The translations under genes were made by a program, and so were the position numbers. This document shows positions 46,291-58,799 of a stretch of 64,000 nt of DNA, one piece after another. This DNA is from Daucus carota subsp. sativus (lineage: Eukaryota > Streptophyta > Magnoliopsida > Apiales > Apiaceae). The notes under the pieces are model-generated. The model saw only the letters and a list, made by a program, of their open reading frames with translations, made no database searches and had not been told where the DNA came from. The stretch's first letter is position 1, and the number at the start of each line of letters is the position of its first letter. Location: NCBI RefSeq assembly GCF_001625215.2, contig NC_030385.2, positions 35,427,598-35,491,597 on the forward strand, given 5' to 3'.

Positions 46291-46611
46291 TGTTTTCTTG
46301 TAGTGGTATGAATTATGATATGTCGGTGTGTATAATTGATTTTGACTTAATAGCCGCTGCTTTATCAAAGCCAGCACAAGCTGAATAATACGTCCTTCGT
46401 TTGCTACGTAGTGTTGCTAGGCTAGCTCTTTTGGATTTCTCCTCGGTGTTTCCATACCGGCCGGCTAGTGTTTGTCTAGAAAGGTGAAGGTAGATTGAGA
46501 ATATATAGTGAGAAAGAGACAAAGCCATCTTTTTAATAAAAAGACGGGTTTGAATTCGATCATCAACCTATAGCTACTCTATAAACTAAACCTATTTAGT
46601 CATATAAAGTA

Positions 46612-47234
46612 GAGTTAATGACACTTTGTAACCCCTAAGTTTGCTCCAAATCGCAGTTTAGTATCTAAACTTTAAAACGTGCCAATATGCACCCTAAACT
46701 TAACATTCCCGTGCAAGTTGTAACCCCTAGTCACTATTCCGTTCAAATCTACCGTTAACTTTAACTGTTTGAGCGGTAACTGTGTGTATATCAGTTTCTA
46801 ACAGCTACTTTATCCACTGTGACCCCTCAAAAATTATGTATTATATTTTGAAATTAGTTCTGAACATACAGAGCGATGTAAAAAAAATTTAAAATAATTT
46901 TAAAAATATAAATTTTCAGATTCTAAATCTAGATACATATTTTTAAAATTATTTTAATTTTTTTTTACATTGTTGTGTGTGTTCAGAAATAATTTCAAAA
47001 TATAATACATAATTTTTGAGGAGTCACAGTGGATAAATTAGCTGTTAGAAACTGATATACACACAGTTACCGCTTAAACAGTTAAAGTTAATGGTAGATT
47101 TGAACGGAATAGTGACTAGGGGTTACAACTTGCACGGGAATGTTAAGTTTAGGGTGCATATTGGCACGTTTTAAAGTTTAGGTACTAAACTGCGATTTGG
47201 AGCAAACTTAGGGGTTATAAAGTGTCATTAACTC
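46612..47234. mobile_element. MULE-type fold-back element, 623 bp, 9-bp target duplication
   Basis: Almost the whole element is one inverted repeat: arms of about 290-300 bp starting GAGTTAATGACACTTT meet at a short loop near 46915-46940. Direct copies of TATAAAGTA lie at 46603-46611 and 47235-47243. A 9-bp target duplication and long TIRs fit Mutator-like elements. No protein is encoded. Confidence 0.9.
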
Positions 47235-47243
47235 TATAAAGTA

Positions 47244-47973
47244 CTAGTAGGATAGTATTGTGTTTGTTTGCTGGGGTGCCAATGTGTTACTCGCGTTGAT
47301 TTATTTTGTCAATTAACACAATAATCTATATCTCTTTTACCAAAAAAATTTGTGACATTTTGCTGTAAAGTCTGGTTAATCGCTCGCTAATTCCAGGAAT
47401 CTAGCTGCTAGATTCCTCTGATATAGTTCTATATTTACATGGGGCATAGATACAGCTTGGAATTCGTGAGTTTAATAAGGTCTGTTTTTCGATTCTCACT
47501 GCCCCAGCAAGATGGGAAGCTGCAGCTCTAGATTTCACAACGTGGTGAGACCATGGACCATTATGGGGAGTTTGTACACGACAATTCAAGCCCAGCAGTA
47601 AATTAACACACCGCTCCAGTTATTTACTTCCGTAATTTTACACTGTTTACTTTTATGTTTCTGTGTATACAATTTTAAGAAGATTGATATACAACAGTAG
47701 GTAAAAGCTGATATAGAACGATAATAGCTTCATTTAATTTTGTTTTGTGTGATCCGCGTGATCGTATAAATCGAGAATCAAAATTAATCAATTAATTTAT
47801 TAATTCATGATTTAACGTAGATTTTTAGTCAAATTAAATTGTAAATGATAAATTAGTAAAATATTTTTTAAATAAATCAAAAATAATTTTTAGAACATTG
47901 CGTCGGGGTACTAAATTAAAAGCACATGGTAGATTAAATGAATTTAATTTTCTTAGTCCGATAAAACACTCTC
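47244..47973. other. Upstream region of plus-strand Aux/IAA gene
   Basis: No gene. 47380-47600 is less AT-rich, the rest is AT-rich. I saw no TGTCTC or GAGACA in this stretch. Confidence 0.4.
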
Positions 47974-47981
47974 TATATATA
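47974..47981 (+). promoter_or_regulatory. TATA box candidate of plus-strand Aux/IAA
   Basis: TATATATA after 'acactctc', 173 bp before the start codon at 48154. Confidence 0.5.
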
Positions 47982-48153
47982 CCATTAAACTCGTATGGTA
48001 CCGTGATCACTTAGTTTCGGCTTGATAAATAAAACAGCAAGCACTCCCAATCCACATCAACAAAAACAAATAGCAAGCACTAAACATAAATATCTAGCTA
48101 AGCCTATCCATATATCAAAGCAACAAAATCGTGAGATAATTATTCACATTATC

Positions 48154-49704
48154 ATGGAAGTTGTGAGCATACTAGGCGAGATGAACGGAAAGATGATCAA
48201 TTTCGAGGAGACTGAACTCCGGCTCGGATTACCCGGAAATGCTACTAAACTGAAGAATACTACTACTCATGTTAATTCTTCTACTACAAATGTTAACGGC
48301 AAGAGAGGATTTGTCGAAACTACTCATGTTGATTTGAAGCTGAATCTTGTGTGTCATGATGCTGAGATTGTGGATCAGCCTAAGGACATCAAGAATCTTC
48401 TCGGTGATGGTGGCTCTAAAGTTTCACTTGTCAAACCTCCCGCCAAGTAAGACGTGTTAAAGATTAATATAAGATCGGTTTTAGGAGAACTGGTAACCTG
48501 ATAACGTGTGTTAAGATTGTATGAATATTGGCATGGAATTTTCAGGGCACAGATAGTGGGATGGCCACCAGTGCGGTCACACCGAAAGAACATTCTGTCT
48601 TCACAGAAAACATCGAGCAAAAATGGAGATGAGGAGGGCGAGAAAATTAGCAGCCCTCTCGGTGCCGCCCTGGTGAAGGTGAGCTTGGACGGTGCACCTT
48701 ATCTGCGAAAAGTGGATCTCAGCATCTACAAGAGTTACCGGGAGCTCTCTGATGCCCTGGGCAACATGTTCAATTCCTTCACTATTGGTAACAACTACAA
48801 CTCATATGTTCAACTTATTATAAGCACATTTTTAAATTTTGATATTCGGCTACCTGAACCATCCTGTTCGAATAAATTCTATTAAAGATTTTAGTAAAAT
48901 TGATCACTTAACAATGATGTTGAGCTCGGACGGGAGACTTGGGAGAACTGATCGCTTAACAACATTAAAACATAAATGACGGACATTGTAATATGTTACG
49001 AATGTAGGTAAGTGTGGGAGCCAAGGGATGATGGATTTCATGAATGAGAGGAAGCTGATGGACCTTCTTAATAGTTCTGATTATGTTCCTACTTATGAAG
49101 ACAAGGATGGTGATTGGATGCTCGTGGGTGATGTCCCTTGGGAGTGAGTTCTTTTTTACCTACTCTCTCATTCATTACATCCTCTCGTACTATCATCTAT
49201 CCATCTTCAATTTCATCACTAATATATAGCCTCTGTTTTAATGAAAATCAACCTAAAATGAAAACTGAAAATCTGTGGTATGTGATATGGTCTGTTTGGA
49301 AATTTAAATTTTATTTGAAATTCTAAATTTGATCATTATTGAAATTTGTGATTTGCGTGTGAGATCATAAGTGATGATATGCACGTATGGTGGTGCACAA
49401 GTAATAATTTATATAATCCTTCGTTTTAACTACATAAATCACCAGTTGTTTTATTTTTTGAGTAGAATTATGTATATTTGAGATAAGAATCACTCATAAG
49501 CAATCTCAAATTCTCAATCTGCAGGATGTTTGTTGGTTCTTGCAAGCGCTTGCGCATAATGAAAGGAGTTGAAGCAATGGACCTCGGTAAATACTAGAAA
49601 ATTTAGAGAACTATTAAAATATTCATGCATTCGATTAAATTTTAATCATTTCGATTAAATTTTCAGCACCTCGAGCCATGGAGAAACGCAAAAACAGAAC
49701 CTGA
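48154..49704 (+). CDS. Aux/IAA transcriptional repressor, IAA7/14/17 type, 256 aa
   Basis: Nuclear auxin co-receptor and ARF repressor. Exons 48154..48446, 48546..48787, 49008..49143, 49525..49586, 49667..49704 (771 bp, phases agree). Domain [10 protein letters not shown] (EAR), a Lys-Arg pair (GKRGF) and a second Leu motif (DLKLNL), domain II degron [12 protein letters not shown], domain [20 protein letters not shown], domain [21 protein letters not shown] and [10 protein letters not shown]. The end [12 protein letters not shown] matches the IAA7/14/16/17 group (usually EKCKNRS). Five exons and longer length separate it from the minus-strand partner at 22 kb. The start was chosen by the [11 protein letters not shown] context; in-frame codons extend upstream but are leader. 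Confidence 0.95.
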
Positions 49705-51367
49705 AAGTCTACGACAAGCAAGCTGTACAGTCGCACAGATTGATCAACTCAGGCAGCAGGTTGTCACATTATAGATATATATTTCTATGGTTTGTTATAG
49801 TTGTAATTAGTGTGAGATTTGGACAAACAAATAAATCTTGGATTCAAGTTTGTTTTGTTTAGTTGATAATTATAAATCAAAGGTTTGCTTAAATAATAAG
49901 AACTTTAAGTTTATATCATTTGCTTGTATTATTTAAATTTTGTTGGAAATTTGTTTAAATATATATCTCCCTGTATTTTAATAAAATGTCAACTTTAAAG
50001 GGGGACAAGAACATGTGCAACTAAGTAGATATACACATTACATAAATCTTCATATAGATCCATGGTTTCATAAGATAAAAGAGTGGAAGAAATAATGGGA
50101 AAACATGGTCGGGTTACTAGGCTCCATTTGCATAACATTAATGGCGAAATTGAAAGAGGTTTGTGTGTGTATTGCTTGCAATGTTGGCCATGTTAATAGC
50201 TGCCATGAATATGATATGCAAGTTGCAACTCTATCTACCAACTGCTCTGCCACCAAATAATGTAGGATTCGTGTCTGTTAATCATTGCTCTGTTGTTTCA
50301 AATAATGTTTGGTGATTAATTCCGGCAACAAAATAAACTTGATTGTATAGAAATCTCTCTTTACTTTTTAATGGATATTTCAGTAATGTGTATATGCGAA
50401 ATTGATAAAAAAAAATTATCTTGGCAATTCCGATAACATATTTAATTAATTATACGAGATTGATAGATTTTTGACAATATAACTTATACGTAAACTTACG
50501 TGATTGGTAGATATTTGTCTTGTAAGTTGTACATAGACTAGTTCAGTTTATCGACAATTTGAAAATTTTAGTTTGTTAACAATTTCTAAACATATTTATT
50601 ATTTTAGTTTCTTAACAACTACACACCATATCATTACACTATATCGGTTTGTGTTTCCATTCCAGACACATAATCATCACTGCAATACAATACAATACAA
50701 TACAATACATCATTCTGTGTTTTCATTTCAAACACAGTGTTTGATCCTCTCAAATTTTAAGTTTATAATGACCAGTATTTGATATTCTTAGGATTTCAAA
50801 CGAAATCCTTAAAATCCAAATCTAAATTCTTTTATGCACTTACCAAATCACAATTTCTGATAAAAAGTTTTCAAAAATTCAGAATTTCTGATTAAATCCA
50901 AGTTTTCAAAGCAAATTGCACTGTCCAATGAAATGCGGACAGTTCTCGGAAAGTTTGGGCTAAACAGTACAGCGGACACTCCAAAAATTTATGAAAATGT
51001 TACCTCCTCAATTGAGCCATTTACATGCCGAATGCAATTGAGGAACATATACTTCTTTAATGTCCCTTGGTTTCGAGCATAACTAAACTAAACAAGGTTA
51101 AAAAAAAAAAGGTGAACAAGCATCAAAACCAAAATTACAGGGCAACCATTTTGCAACCTAAGAGCACCACAGTGCCAACAACTTCCCTAGGAAAACTATT
51201 GCTTCTATTATCTACTAATTGAGGTGGTGTCCGGACTGAACCATTTACCATCCCAACCATCACAATTTAAACAACAAATCAATAGATCATCAAAAGCTGA
51301 TGTGAGATCATAGAATCATGGATCGGAAAGGCTAGGTATCTTCCATGTGCTGATTCTGGTGCTGACC
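49705..51367. other. Convergent intergenic region
   Basis: 3' flanks of the Aux/IAA gene and the kinase gene; no further gene. Holds an ATACA microsatellite at about 50683-50709 and 3'-UTR-like AT-rich DNA. Confidence 0.4.
50683..50709. repeat. (AATAC)n microsatellite
   Basis: About five perfect units of AATAC. Confidence 0.85.
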
Positions 51368-54300
51368 TCAGAAATCAATGGACTTGATTATTACGTCTGC
51401 CTTCTTCTTTGTCTTGATTATGAGTTCTGCATTGGGTCGGTCATTAAATTTCACCTGGGAAGTGATCAATAAATTATAAGCAGATGCTTTGCACCAAAAA
51501 AGAGCATCGATTGCGTAAGAAAATGATTATTTTTGTTACGGATAAATTAATCAAAAAGAACAATAAGAAAGCTTACTCGTGACCGAGCAACATCTTCAGG
51601 CTTTCCTGATTTAGAAAAGGGGAAATTACATTAGTATACATGAATTTTACATCGAAAATAAAAAGGGAGCTTTAAAAAATTTATAAAAAGAAAAAGCAAT
51701 GGGGAAAAAAGTATGTACCAGTTGATATATGCCTCCTTAAAACTCTTTCCATTGCTTTGTCAATATCAATATCTACAAACCTTTGCCAAATTTCAGTTAC
51801 TTCTATCATAATCAACTCTACTCCAAAGTAAAAAATACAAAAAAATTCATAACATCAATGCATAAAGTAGATGAGATGGATCACATTAACATCGTCTGAT
51901 ATATACTGATATGTATTTATACCCTGCAATCAAATTTTGGCTCCCCTGTTAAGGTAAATATTATCAGGAAGACCATGCAAAGATTGCATGAAATGTGACC
52001 ACCCTCCTCACCACTTCACAGCTATTAGCTTAAAAGAATCAATGTACTAACATTACACTCCTAGGCTAGGCCCATCTGCCCTCGAAAGTCTTAAGTTAGC
52101 AAGGCATGACTTAGTCAGATCATCGATCTTTTTTGTAAAAAGAACTGAAAAAAGATCTACTATTGCAGAAATGAGGACACCACCCTAATTAAATGTTCAT
52201 GATGTTAAATTCCTTATATTTGCATGTCTACTACATCATATTTGATGAACATATACAACAGACAGACAAAATGATAAAATGGAGACCACCTAGAAAGTTG
52301 CTTAGAGCATCTCCAATGGTGCTCTTAAATCATACTTAAAAAATAATATAATATATGGCTCCTAACAAGTTAACATATTAAATATCGTGACAACTCCAAC
52401 CCTATTTAAGGAGCCAATTGTGGAGCTCTAATTTTTCAGATAAGAGCTTGTTTGAAGAGCCCATTGGAGATGCTCTTAGGCCGCTACTCTCCATTTCTAG
52501 GTTCAACCAACAAGAGCTTGTTTGAAGAGCCCATTGGAGATGCTCTTAGGCCATTGGAGATGCTCTTAGGCCGCTATTCTCCATTTTCTAGGTTCAACCA
52601 ACAATTCCTAGACACTACGCATGATCACAGTAAGATAATTACATATTGGTTGTCTCCAAACCAAAAAATTTGCTAATAGCAGTAACAATTATAAAATGAA
52701 AATACTTCGTATAAACGACATTAACTATTTAACATCAGCATATGGTTTACCACTTCTCGTCAAACATAGATGATATCTCCTTCCAGGCTCCCTCTTCCAA
52801 GAACAAATAGTTACCTTCAACTATCACCACTTTGTGCCTGCAAAAGAAGGCAAAACACAATACTTTCAGCACTAGATTTTTCAGTAAGATCCATTTCTAA
52901 ATGTGTTATTCCTAGTCTCCCAAGGTCTATATAGATCATTGTGTTCAATTTGAACAATTACACTGGGCATCTCTGTAGCATATTTATAACATACAATTCA
53001 GACTGAAGGATGTATTAACTATTAATCCCCTTAACTACTGCAAAAGCCATTATCATGAAAGAGCAACTCTTTTAAACACATAGAACTCTGAACAAAGATA
53101 CAATGGCGTAATGGCACTGCAACAAAAAGAGTATCTCAGAAAGGGAAGAAGGGGGGGGGGGGGGGGGGGGGGATACGAGTGGAGTTCGACCAGCATAGGA
53201 GATTGGAAGGTACTTCAAACAACACAAGTTACAGGGGCTGTCTGGACTTGAAAGTATCTATTATCCTGATGATTGGCGCCTTTGGAGCAGGGTTAAGTCA
53301 CTATTGATGAGGACTACGTAAGTCATCTGTCTGCATTTTAAGTGCCCTTGATCAACCTTCGAGTGTGTCAGCCTTGCTAAAATCTATCCTAGCAGTATGT
53401 TTACAATGTAATTCAGGACAGTAGAAGCCTCAGTATATGATAGTAGGTTCTTAAAATTTCCCTTGTATTATATATGAAAATTTTATTTTGACAGTAAGCC
53501 TTGCTATTTCAATTTTGAGGGTGAAGGTTGGTCTCATTGCTTCCCCATCCCCTCTCATAATTTGCTTCCTCTATCCTTTTCTGATTAGTCGAAACATAAG
53601 CTTATTTCCTATATTCACAATATAACACTTAAATTCAGTACCAATCATGGCTAATTCAGTTATTAGGTTGAATCCTATCTAGAACTCCGATTATTTTTCT
53701 TGTCTTGTTAAAGATCTATGTGACTAAGACCATCATAATTAATATTAACCTGCAATCACACCTTAGCAGAAAAAAGCTACTTGACAATATTATGAATGCA
53801 AATACAACTCAAAATACTTACTGAAGATTAATAAAGACATCATCTTCTATAGGATCCCCAACACCATGGTCAAATGACGGTGCATATACTGATCCCTGGC
53901 ATACATAGATCTCAGAAGTGTTACATTAGATATTACTGTTTGCAACAAAAATATAGCAAGTCGCTATTTCATAATATTTACATGGGGTGAAAACAATATT
54001 CTTCTACATTGACATATCTTGTCAATTCACAAACCAAAAGAAAAATATAATTTTTCAATTAAAGTTACTTACCTTGTCTCTCAAAGTCTTGAGACATGTA
54101 AGGAATAGCGCAGGATCAAACGTCCAGGGAGCTGATTCAACAAGGAAAACATCATTTTTACGAGTTAGGGAGTTTTAAGATCCTGACCACAGCAGAAATA
54201 TTTTTTTACCTCCTCGTCTTGCATGAGCTTCCACTGGATCCTAAAAATGGTGAAATTTTCAAATTTTGTCATGGCTGAGCATTTCAATTTAATGAGTAAG

Positions 54301-57300
54301 TCTTAAAAAATAGGCACCTTGCGCAGTTTCATGCTTTAGTATAGTAAAAAAAACATGAATATATCATAGAATGAGGTTATCTTTTTCATGAAAGAAACTA
54401 GAGGGCCACCGTTAAAATAGGACTCTTTAACCTAAGTATTTTGAACACTCCAGATACTCTTACCATACCATAATGAATAATGCAATAAAAAAATAGATAC
54501 ATCCAAAGGTCTTTCTCAAGAATGAATGGATGCTCCGGTTGAAAGCCTAACACATAACATAAATATCCTATCCTGTCCAAAATCCAGGACAGGACTCAGC
54601 CTTAACCTTTTTAGTCTTTGATCGGGACTTTTGAAGTCATTAATAGAATGATAGGCCTTTTTATTGTCACGTTGATGTGTTTGTATGAAGCTTTTCTGGA
54701 CATATATTTCAATCGAAATCTCCAGCTTTTTTTTTATCGTATCCACTTTGTTGTGTTCTACAGTACTCGTCTAACTAACCAAAATGCACGGACAGATGTG
54801 CACCTATTTTCCTCTGTCACAAGTCAAACTAGCTTTCTTAAACATCAGTGTCTTTTGCTTCTCTGTATGAACTGAAAAGGGATTCCAGACCATTGTTTAC
54901 ACCTAAGCCATTACTACTAAAACTGCAGGAGACTATAGAATGTATAACTGAATTTATATATACAGTGTGTAGATGCAGACAAGTAGAGAAAGATTACCTC
55001 CATGGCATCAAGTTGATGACGATAAAGATGGAATCCATCCATCGGGAGAACTGCGGCCACAGGAGGTGGCTGAACTTGCGAATCAAATGAACAAGATTTT
55101 TGAGGCCATAATAGATTAACACGTTTAGCAACCTCAGATGCAACGGTAGTCTTTCCGGCACCAGGAGGGCCAGCTATACCTATGATATGCCTATAATTAT
55201 GCCAGATCACTTTTAAAAGCAATTCACAAGATCAGCTAACAGATCAAATATAATTAGAACAGGAAATATATAGTACTTCCAACGAAACACTAGTGACGCT
55301 TGAATCCTAACCATTTCCATTTATTACTTGGAGGATTTGGCGATTTGGACCAACAAATAGAACATAAAGAAGGGACAGATGACAGCACGATGAGATAATG
55401 AAATCAGTACACAAAAGTAGTTGTGGATGACCACAGAGTTTCTTAACAGAACCATAAGTTGTAATTACAAATTCACCTTAACATTCTGTAAACTCAATTT
55501 TTGATTCTAGATGTTTAATCAAATAAGTAACTCAAGCACAGTGGACATTAATGCCGTTCTTTTTGACTCTTAGATGAGCATTCATAGATTTAATGTTCAC
55601 AATATCAAGAGTGAGTTGCCTCTGGATTCAAAAGTTTGGGCTTACTTAAAATAGGCATCAGTTGCAGCAGCTGCAGTTGGAACAATACGCTTGGCCAAAG
55701 TATCATAGATCTCATCCATACACCTTCAAAAAATTGAAAGAATTCTGTTGAAGAAACATATTTGAACTTTGTCGCATATACAAATGTATCACAAAATACA
55801 ATACCAAAGCTAATTTTGAATGTCCAGACTCCAGAGCACTTTCCCTGCATACATGTCAATCCAGCAAACTAAAAAGAAAACAAAGTTTGCATCTCACGGA
55901 GGAAATTGAATTAAAGGAAGGTTGTATCATTTAGCCGCACCTCTATATAATTCTTAAATGTGTGAGACTATTTTCAGGCTATATCTGTGATCACAATGTG
56001 TTCAGACATTGTATCCATTGTATAAGAGGAATAGATTGAACAAAAAAGTGCAGGGAATCTGTCAACTTCCATCCTTGGATAGAAGCAGGTTTATGAATAA
56101 TCAACTTTTTACGTTAATACACTTTGATATTTTCTATTGCGTCTAAATATATACTGATCAGCCTATTATTAAGCAGTGTCCATTTCTAACACCTGATTTA
56201 TCAAGTTACTGTGTACTCCATGTCTCGTATGTTAGAGAAAATTCAGCAAAGAAATACATAATTGCTATTAAATTATAGTAACTAATCAAATAAAACAGAT
56301 TGTAAATGTGATCCTAGGCAATAGTTCGATAAGTGGACCATGCTAAAATATCCTATTCTGCAAGATATATTAAAAAAGACAAGCAAAGGGAGATATGGTT
56401 ATCCAGCAAGAAATTAAAAGAAAAGGCGAATGTGGTTGTATGTTTCATCTGCTAATCTTTTTGAACAGGGAAAGATAGCATACCGGGCTTCTATCACAGT
56501 AATCTCACTCTTTTGGCTGCATGATACCTAAAAAAGTATACAAACCAACATATAGATTACATTCTATAAACTAGTTGAATGTACATGGGAATGAAAGAAA
56601 AAAGAATTAAGAATTTACAATTGTTTTAATGAAACTGTTAGGAGTATTAAATTTTAGTAGTTAGTAGAGATGTTCCTAATTTATAATTACTTTTGGGGGT
56701 AGCAACTTCTTTTGCTTTCGATCAATTTATATCCTTTTCTCATTTATGCTTACAGAAATGGAAAATACTATATTTTTTTCTCTTCTTTCTGCCCATATTT
56801 GAACTAACTAGATACTCTGCGAAAAATCCAATATATGTAATATGCACTGAACCTGCACACAGTTTCCTTTTCGGATAGCTAGAGTATTATGAGTTGATAG
56901 CAGACGAGATGAGCATCTATTGGGCAAGATAAAAAGAGAACCTCGATACCAATCAGCAACTCTAATATGTTTAAGTAAGAAACCCTCTGTACATACAAGG
57001 AAAAAAAGTAAGAAAAGTATAAAACGTGTGCTGTATGACTTCCAAGAAAAATCCACAAACATGAATTTCACTCGGCCAAATTGCACAATATCTCCAAGAA
57101 CATTAACAAGTAAGACAGGTAAGGACACTTTAACTCCTTCAAAATACAACTACTATGCAATTCAACAACGAATCAACACACTATATATTCTCTGAAAATA
57201 CTACTACTACCACGGAACTTAACGAAGAGCTAGAAACTGGATTGGAGTATATATGTACATATTTATTGGCAACTAAGAAATCATAATCACCAAAGTAGTA

Positions 57301-57710
57301 GACTAGGACTCAATTCAATTGCATAAGATATAAACATGATTACATTAATCCTCAGGCCGAATCAAAATTTCGATACAAGAATCGTTGAATTAGCAGCTCT
57401 CTCAATAAATATATAGACCAAACCAAAGCTCAAATGTGAAAACAAGATTAAAATAAAATATCACAACTGATCACATCAGTCAACTCAATTACTGATGATC
57501 AATGGCTCAACATCAACGCATAAATATATACTGCAAATAATTTTAATTTATGAACTTCACAAATACATAACACCAATTCAAGTTGAAGTCTAAATTACTG
57601 ATTTATCCAATTATTCCAGTATAGACATAAAACGATAGATACATAATTCATAGTTATATACCTGAAGATAAACATCGGGGGGAGGATGCAGAGAAGGAGA
57701 AGACGTCCAT
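51368..57710 (-). CDS. P-loop kinase, uridine/pantothenate kinase superfamily, 308 aa
   Basis: Transcript order on the complement: 57662..57710, 56853..56986, 56484..56527, 55646..55723, 54998..55190, 54210..54240, 54073..54131, 53822..53895, 52751..52837, 51719..51780, 51577..51605, 51368..51454; 927 bp, all phases agree. Walker A is GPPGAGKTT (residues 109-117), followed by MDGFHLYRHQLD, a substrate-side motif of the PRK/uridine kinase/PanK fold; later APWTFDP, YAPSFDHGVGDPIEDD and VVIVEGNYLFL. The Ser-rich N-terminus with few acids may be a plastid or mitochondrial transit peptide. It is close to the Arabidopsis protein annotated as putative uridine kinase (At1g03030, from memory); its true substrate is not established. 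The first two exons are less conserved and less certain. Confidence 0.9.
52305..52475. mobile_element. Tourist-like MITE, 171 bp, in kinase intron
   Basis: Ends GAGCATCTCCAATGG and CCATTGGAGATGCTC are perfect inverted repeats, flanked by TTA at 52302-52304 and 52476-52478 (PIF/Harbinger target size). No coding capacity. Confidence 0.88.
52442..52600. repeat. 70-bp tandem duplication of the MITE right end
   Basis: 52442-52511 (MITE right end plus flank with 'ccgctactctccatttctag') is repeated from 52512, and inside the second copy a 20-bp block 'ccattggagatgctcttagg' is doubled again (52531-52550, 52551-52570). Confidence 0.9.
53151..53172 (+). repeat. Poly(G) tract, 22 nt
   Basis: G run in a kinase intron; the second such tract in the window. 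Confidence 0.9.
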
Positions 57711-58799
57711 TGTATGACTCTGTGTGTGTGTGTGTAATTGTGTGTGTTGGGTTTCAGTAAAAGGACTGTTTACTACAAGAAATCTTGAAGTACGTGTGAA
57801 AGACAGGTGTTTAAAGGACTCTAAGTACTCCACCGATGAGGTGTGTTTATGTCCGTGTATATATCCATTTTCCTTGATTTCACGCAGCAGCTGGACACGT
57901 AATCATAATTTCTCAGAGAAAATAAAATAAAATAAATATTATTTTGAAATTTGTCGCGTGGTCTGCACAAACCGGAATCAGAGAATTATTGAAAATGGGA
58001 GAATTAATCAGAATGATAACCGGATGTATTTAAATATTTAAATATTATTTAATATTTAATTATTATTATATTAGTTATTTATTAAAAATATATATTGACC
58101 GTATCACAAAGTTTTTAAACTGTTCATCACTACTCATTAGAGTAACATAGTATTTTATTTTTAATAAATTTTCATGTACACTTCAATTAAAAAAATAATA
58201 AAAAATCAATCGGATTTCAAAGAGAATTAATCAGTTAAATCGGTGAATTTTAGAACAATGATATTAAATGATATTGAAAGTTTAATAACATCACCAAAAT
58301 TTTGTAACTTTTATAATAATAATAATTAACTGAAAATAGTTATTCTTACTGAAACCATTCAAGTCTCCTGCACTAATTTTAATTATATGCATAGAAATAC
58401 CACCAATATTAACCGGTAGTAATATGCTCGGTAATAATTGCTGGATATTTATGCACTTGATCAATTATCAAAGCTTTGGCAAAAAAAAAAAAAAAAAAAA
58501 AACCAATCATCAAAGCAAGACAGTATCACATTCACAAGGGTTTGCAGTTTGCAAATTTTATTATGGTGTCGGGGTTTAGAAACCAGAACAATTTTTGCTT
58601 AATGTTTTCTGATCCCCAGATTCACATCTAAAATCAGATGTAGGAGTTTATAAAAGAATTTATCAATTATGCCACCTGGCACTGGAAGTCCTAGCAACTA
58701 CAGGCACTGAACACTTCAGGCCATGCCTTTTGAATGTAAAATGGAAACAAGGTTGAACAACAATTAGAGTACAATGTTCATACATTGAAGCATTGTACA
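57711..58799. other. Intergenic between kinase start and FBL17-like stop
   Basis: Kinase promoter and FBL17-like 3' flank. Holds an A22 tract at 58481-58502 with 'atcaaagc' on both sides, and AT-rich DNA 58020-58330. No gene. Confidence 0.4.

Larger units (their letters stand above)
36352..46305 (-). mobile_element. CACTA (En/Spm) DNA transposon, 9954 bp, both ends present
   Basis: Left end CACTACGGGAAAACAGG, right end (complement) CACTACAAGAAAACAGG: 17-bp terminal inverted repeats with two mismatches. Flanked by GTA at 36349-36351 and 46306-46308, the 3-bp target duplication of the family. Many copies of CGGTCGGTT and its complement crowd both subterminal regions (36370-36920, 45970-46290) and also two internal regions (40450-40600, 41460-41910). 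Two genes, both on the minus strand: tnp2-type transposase (42095-45587) and a Transposase_24-type second protein (37229-39373). Confidence 0.95.

Noticed and set aside
58470-58520. A22 tract flanked by 'atcaaagc' as a possible retroposed insertion
   Set aside because: Only about 6 bp plus the A run lie between the repeats; slippage is a simpler explanation.
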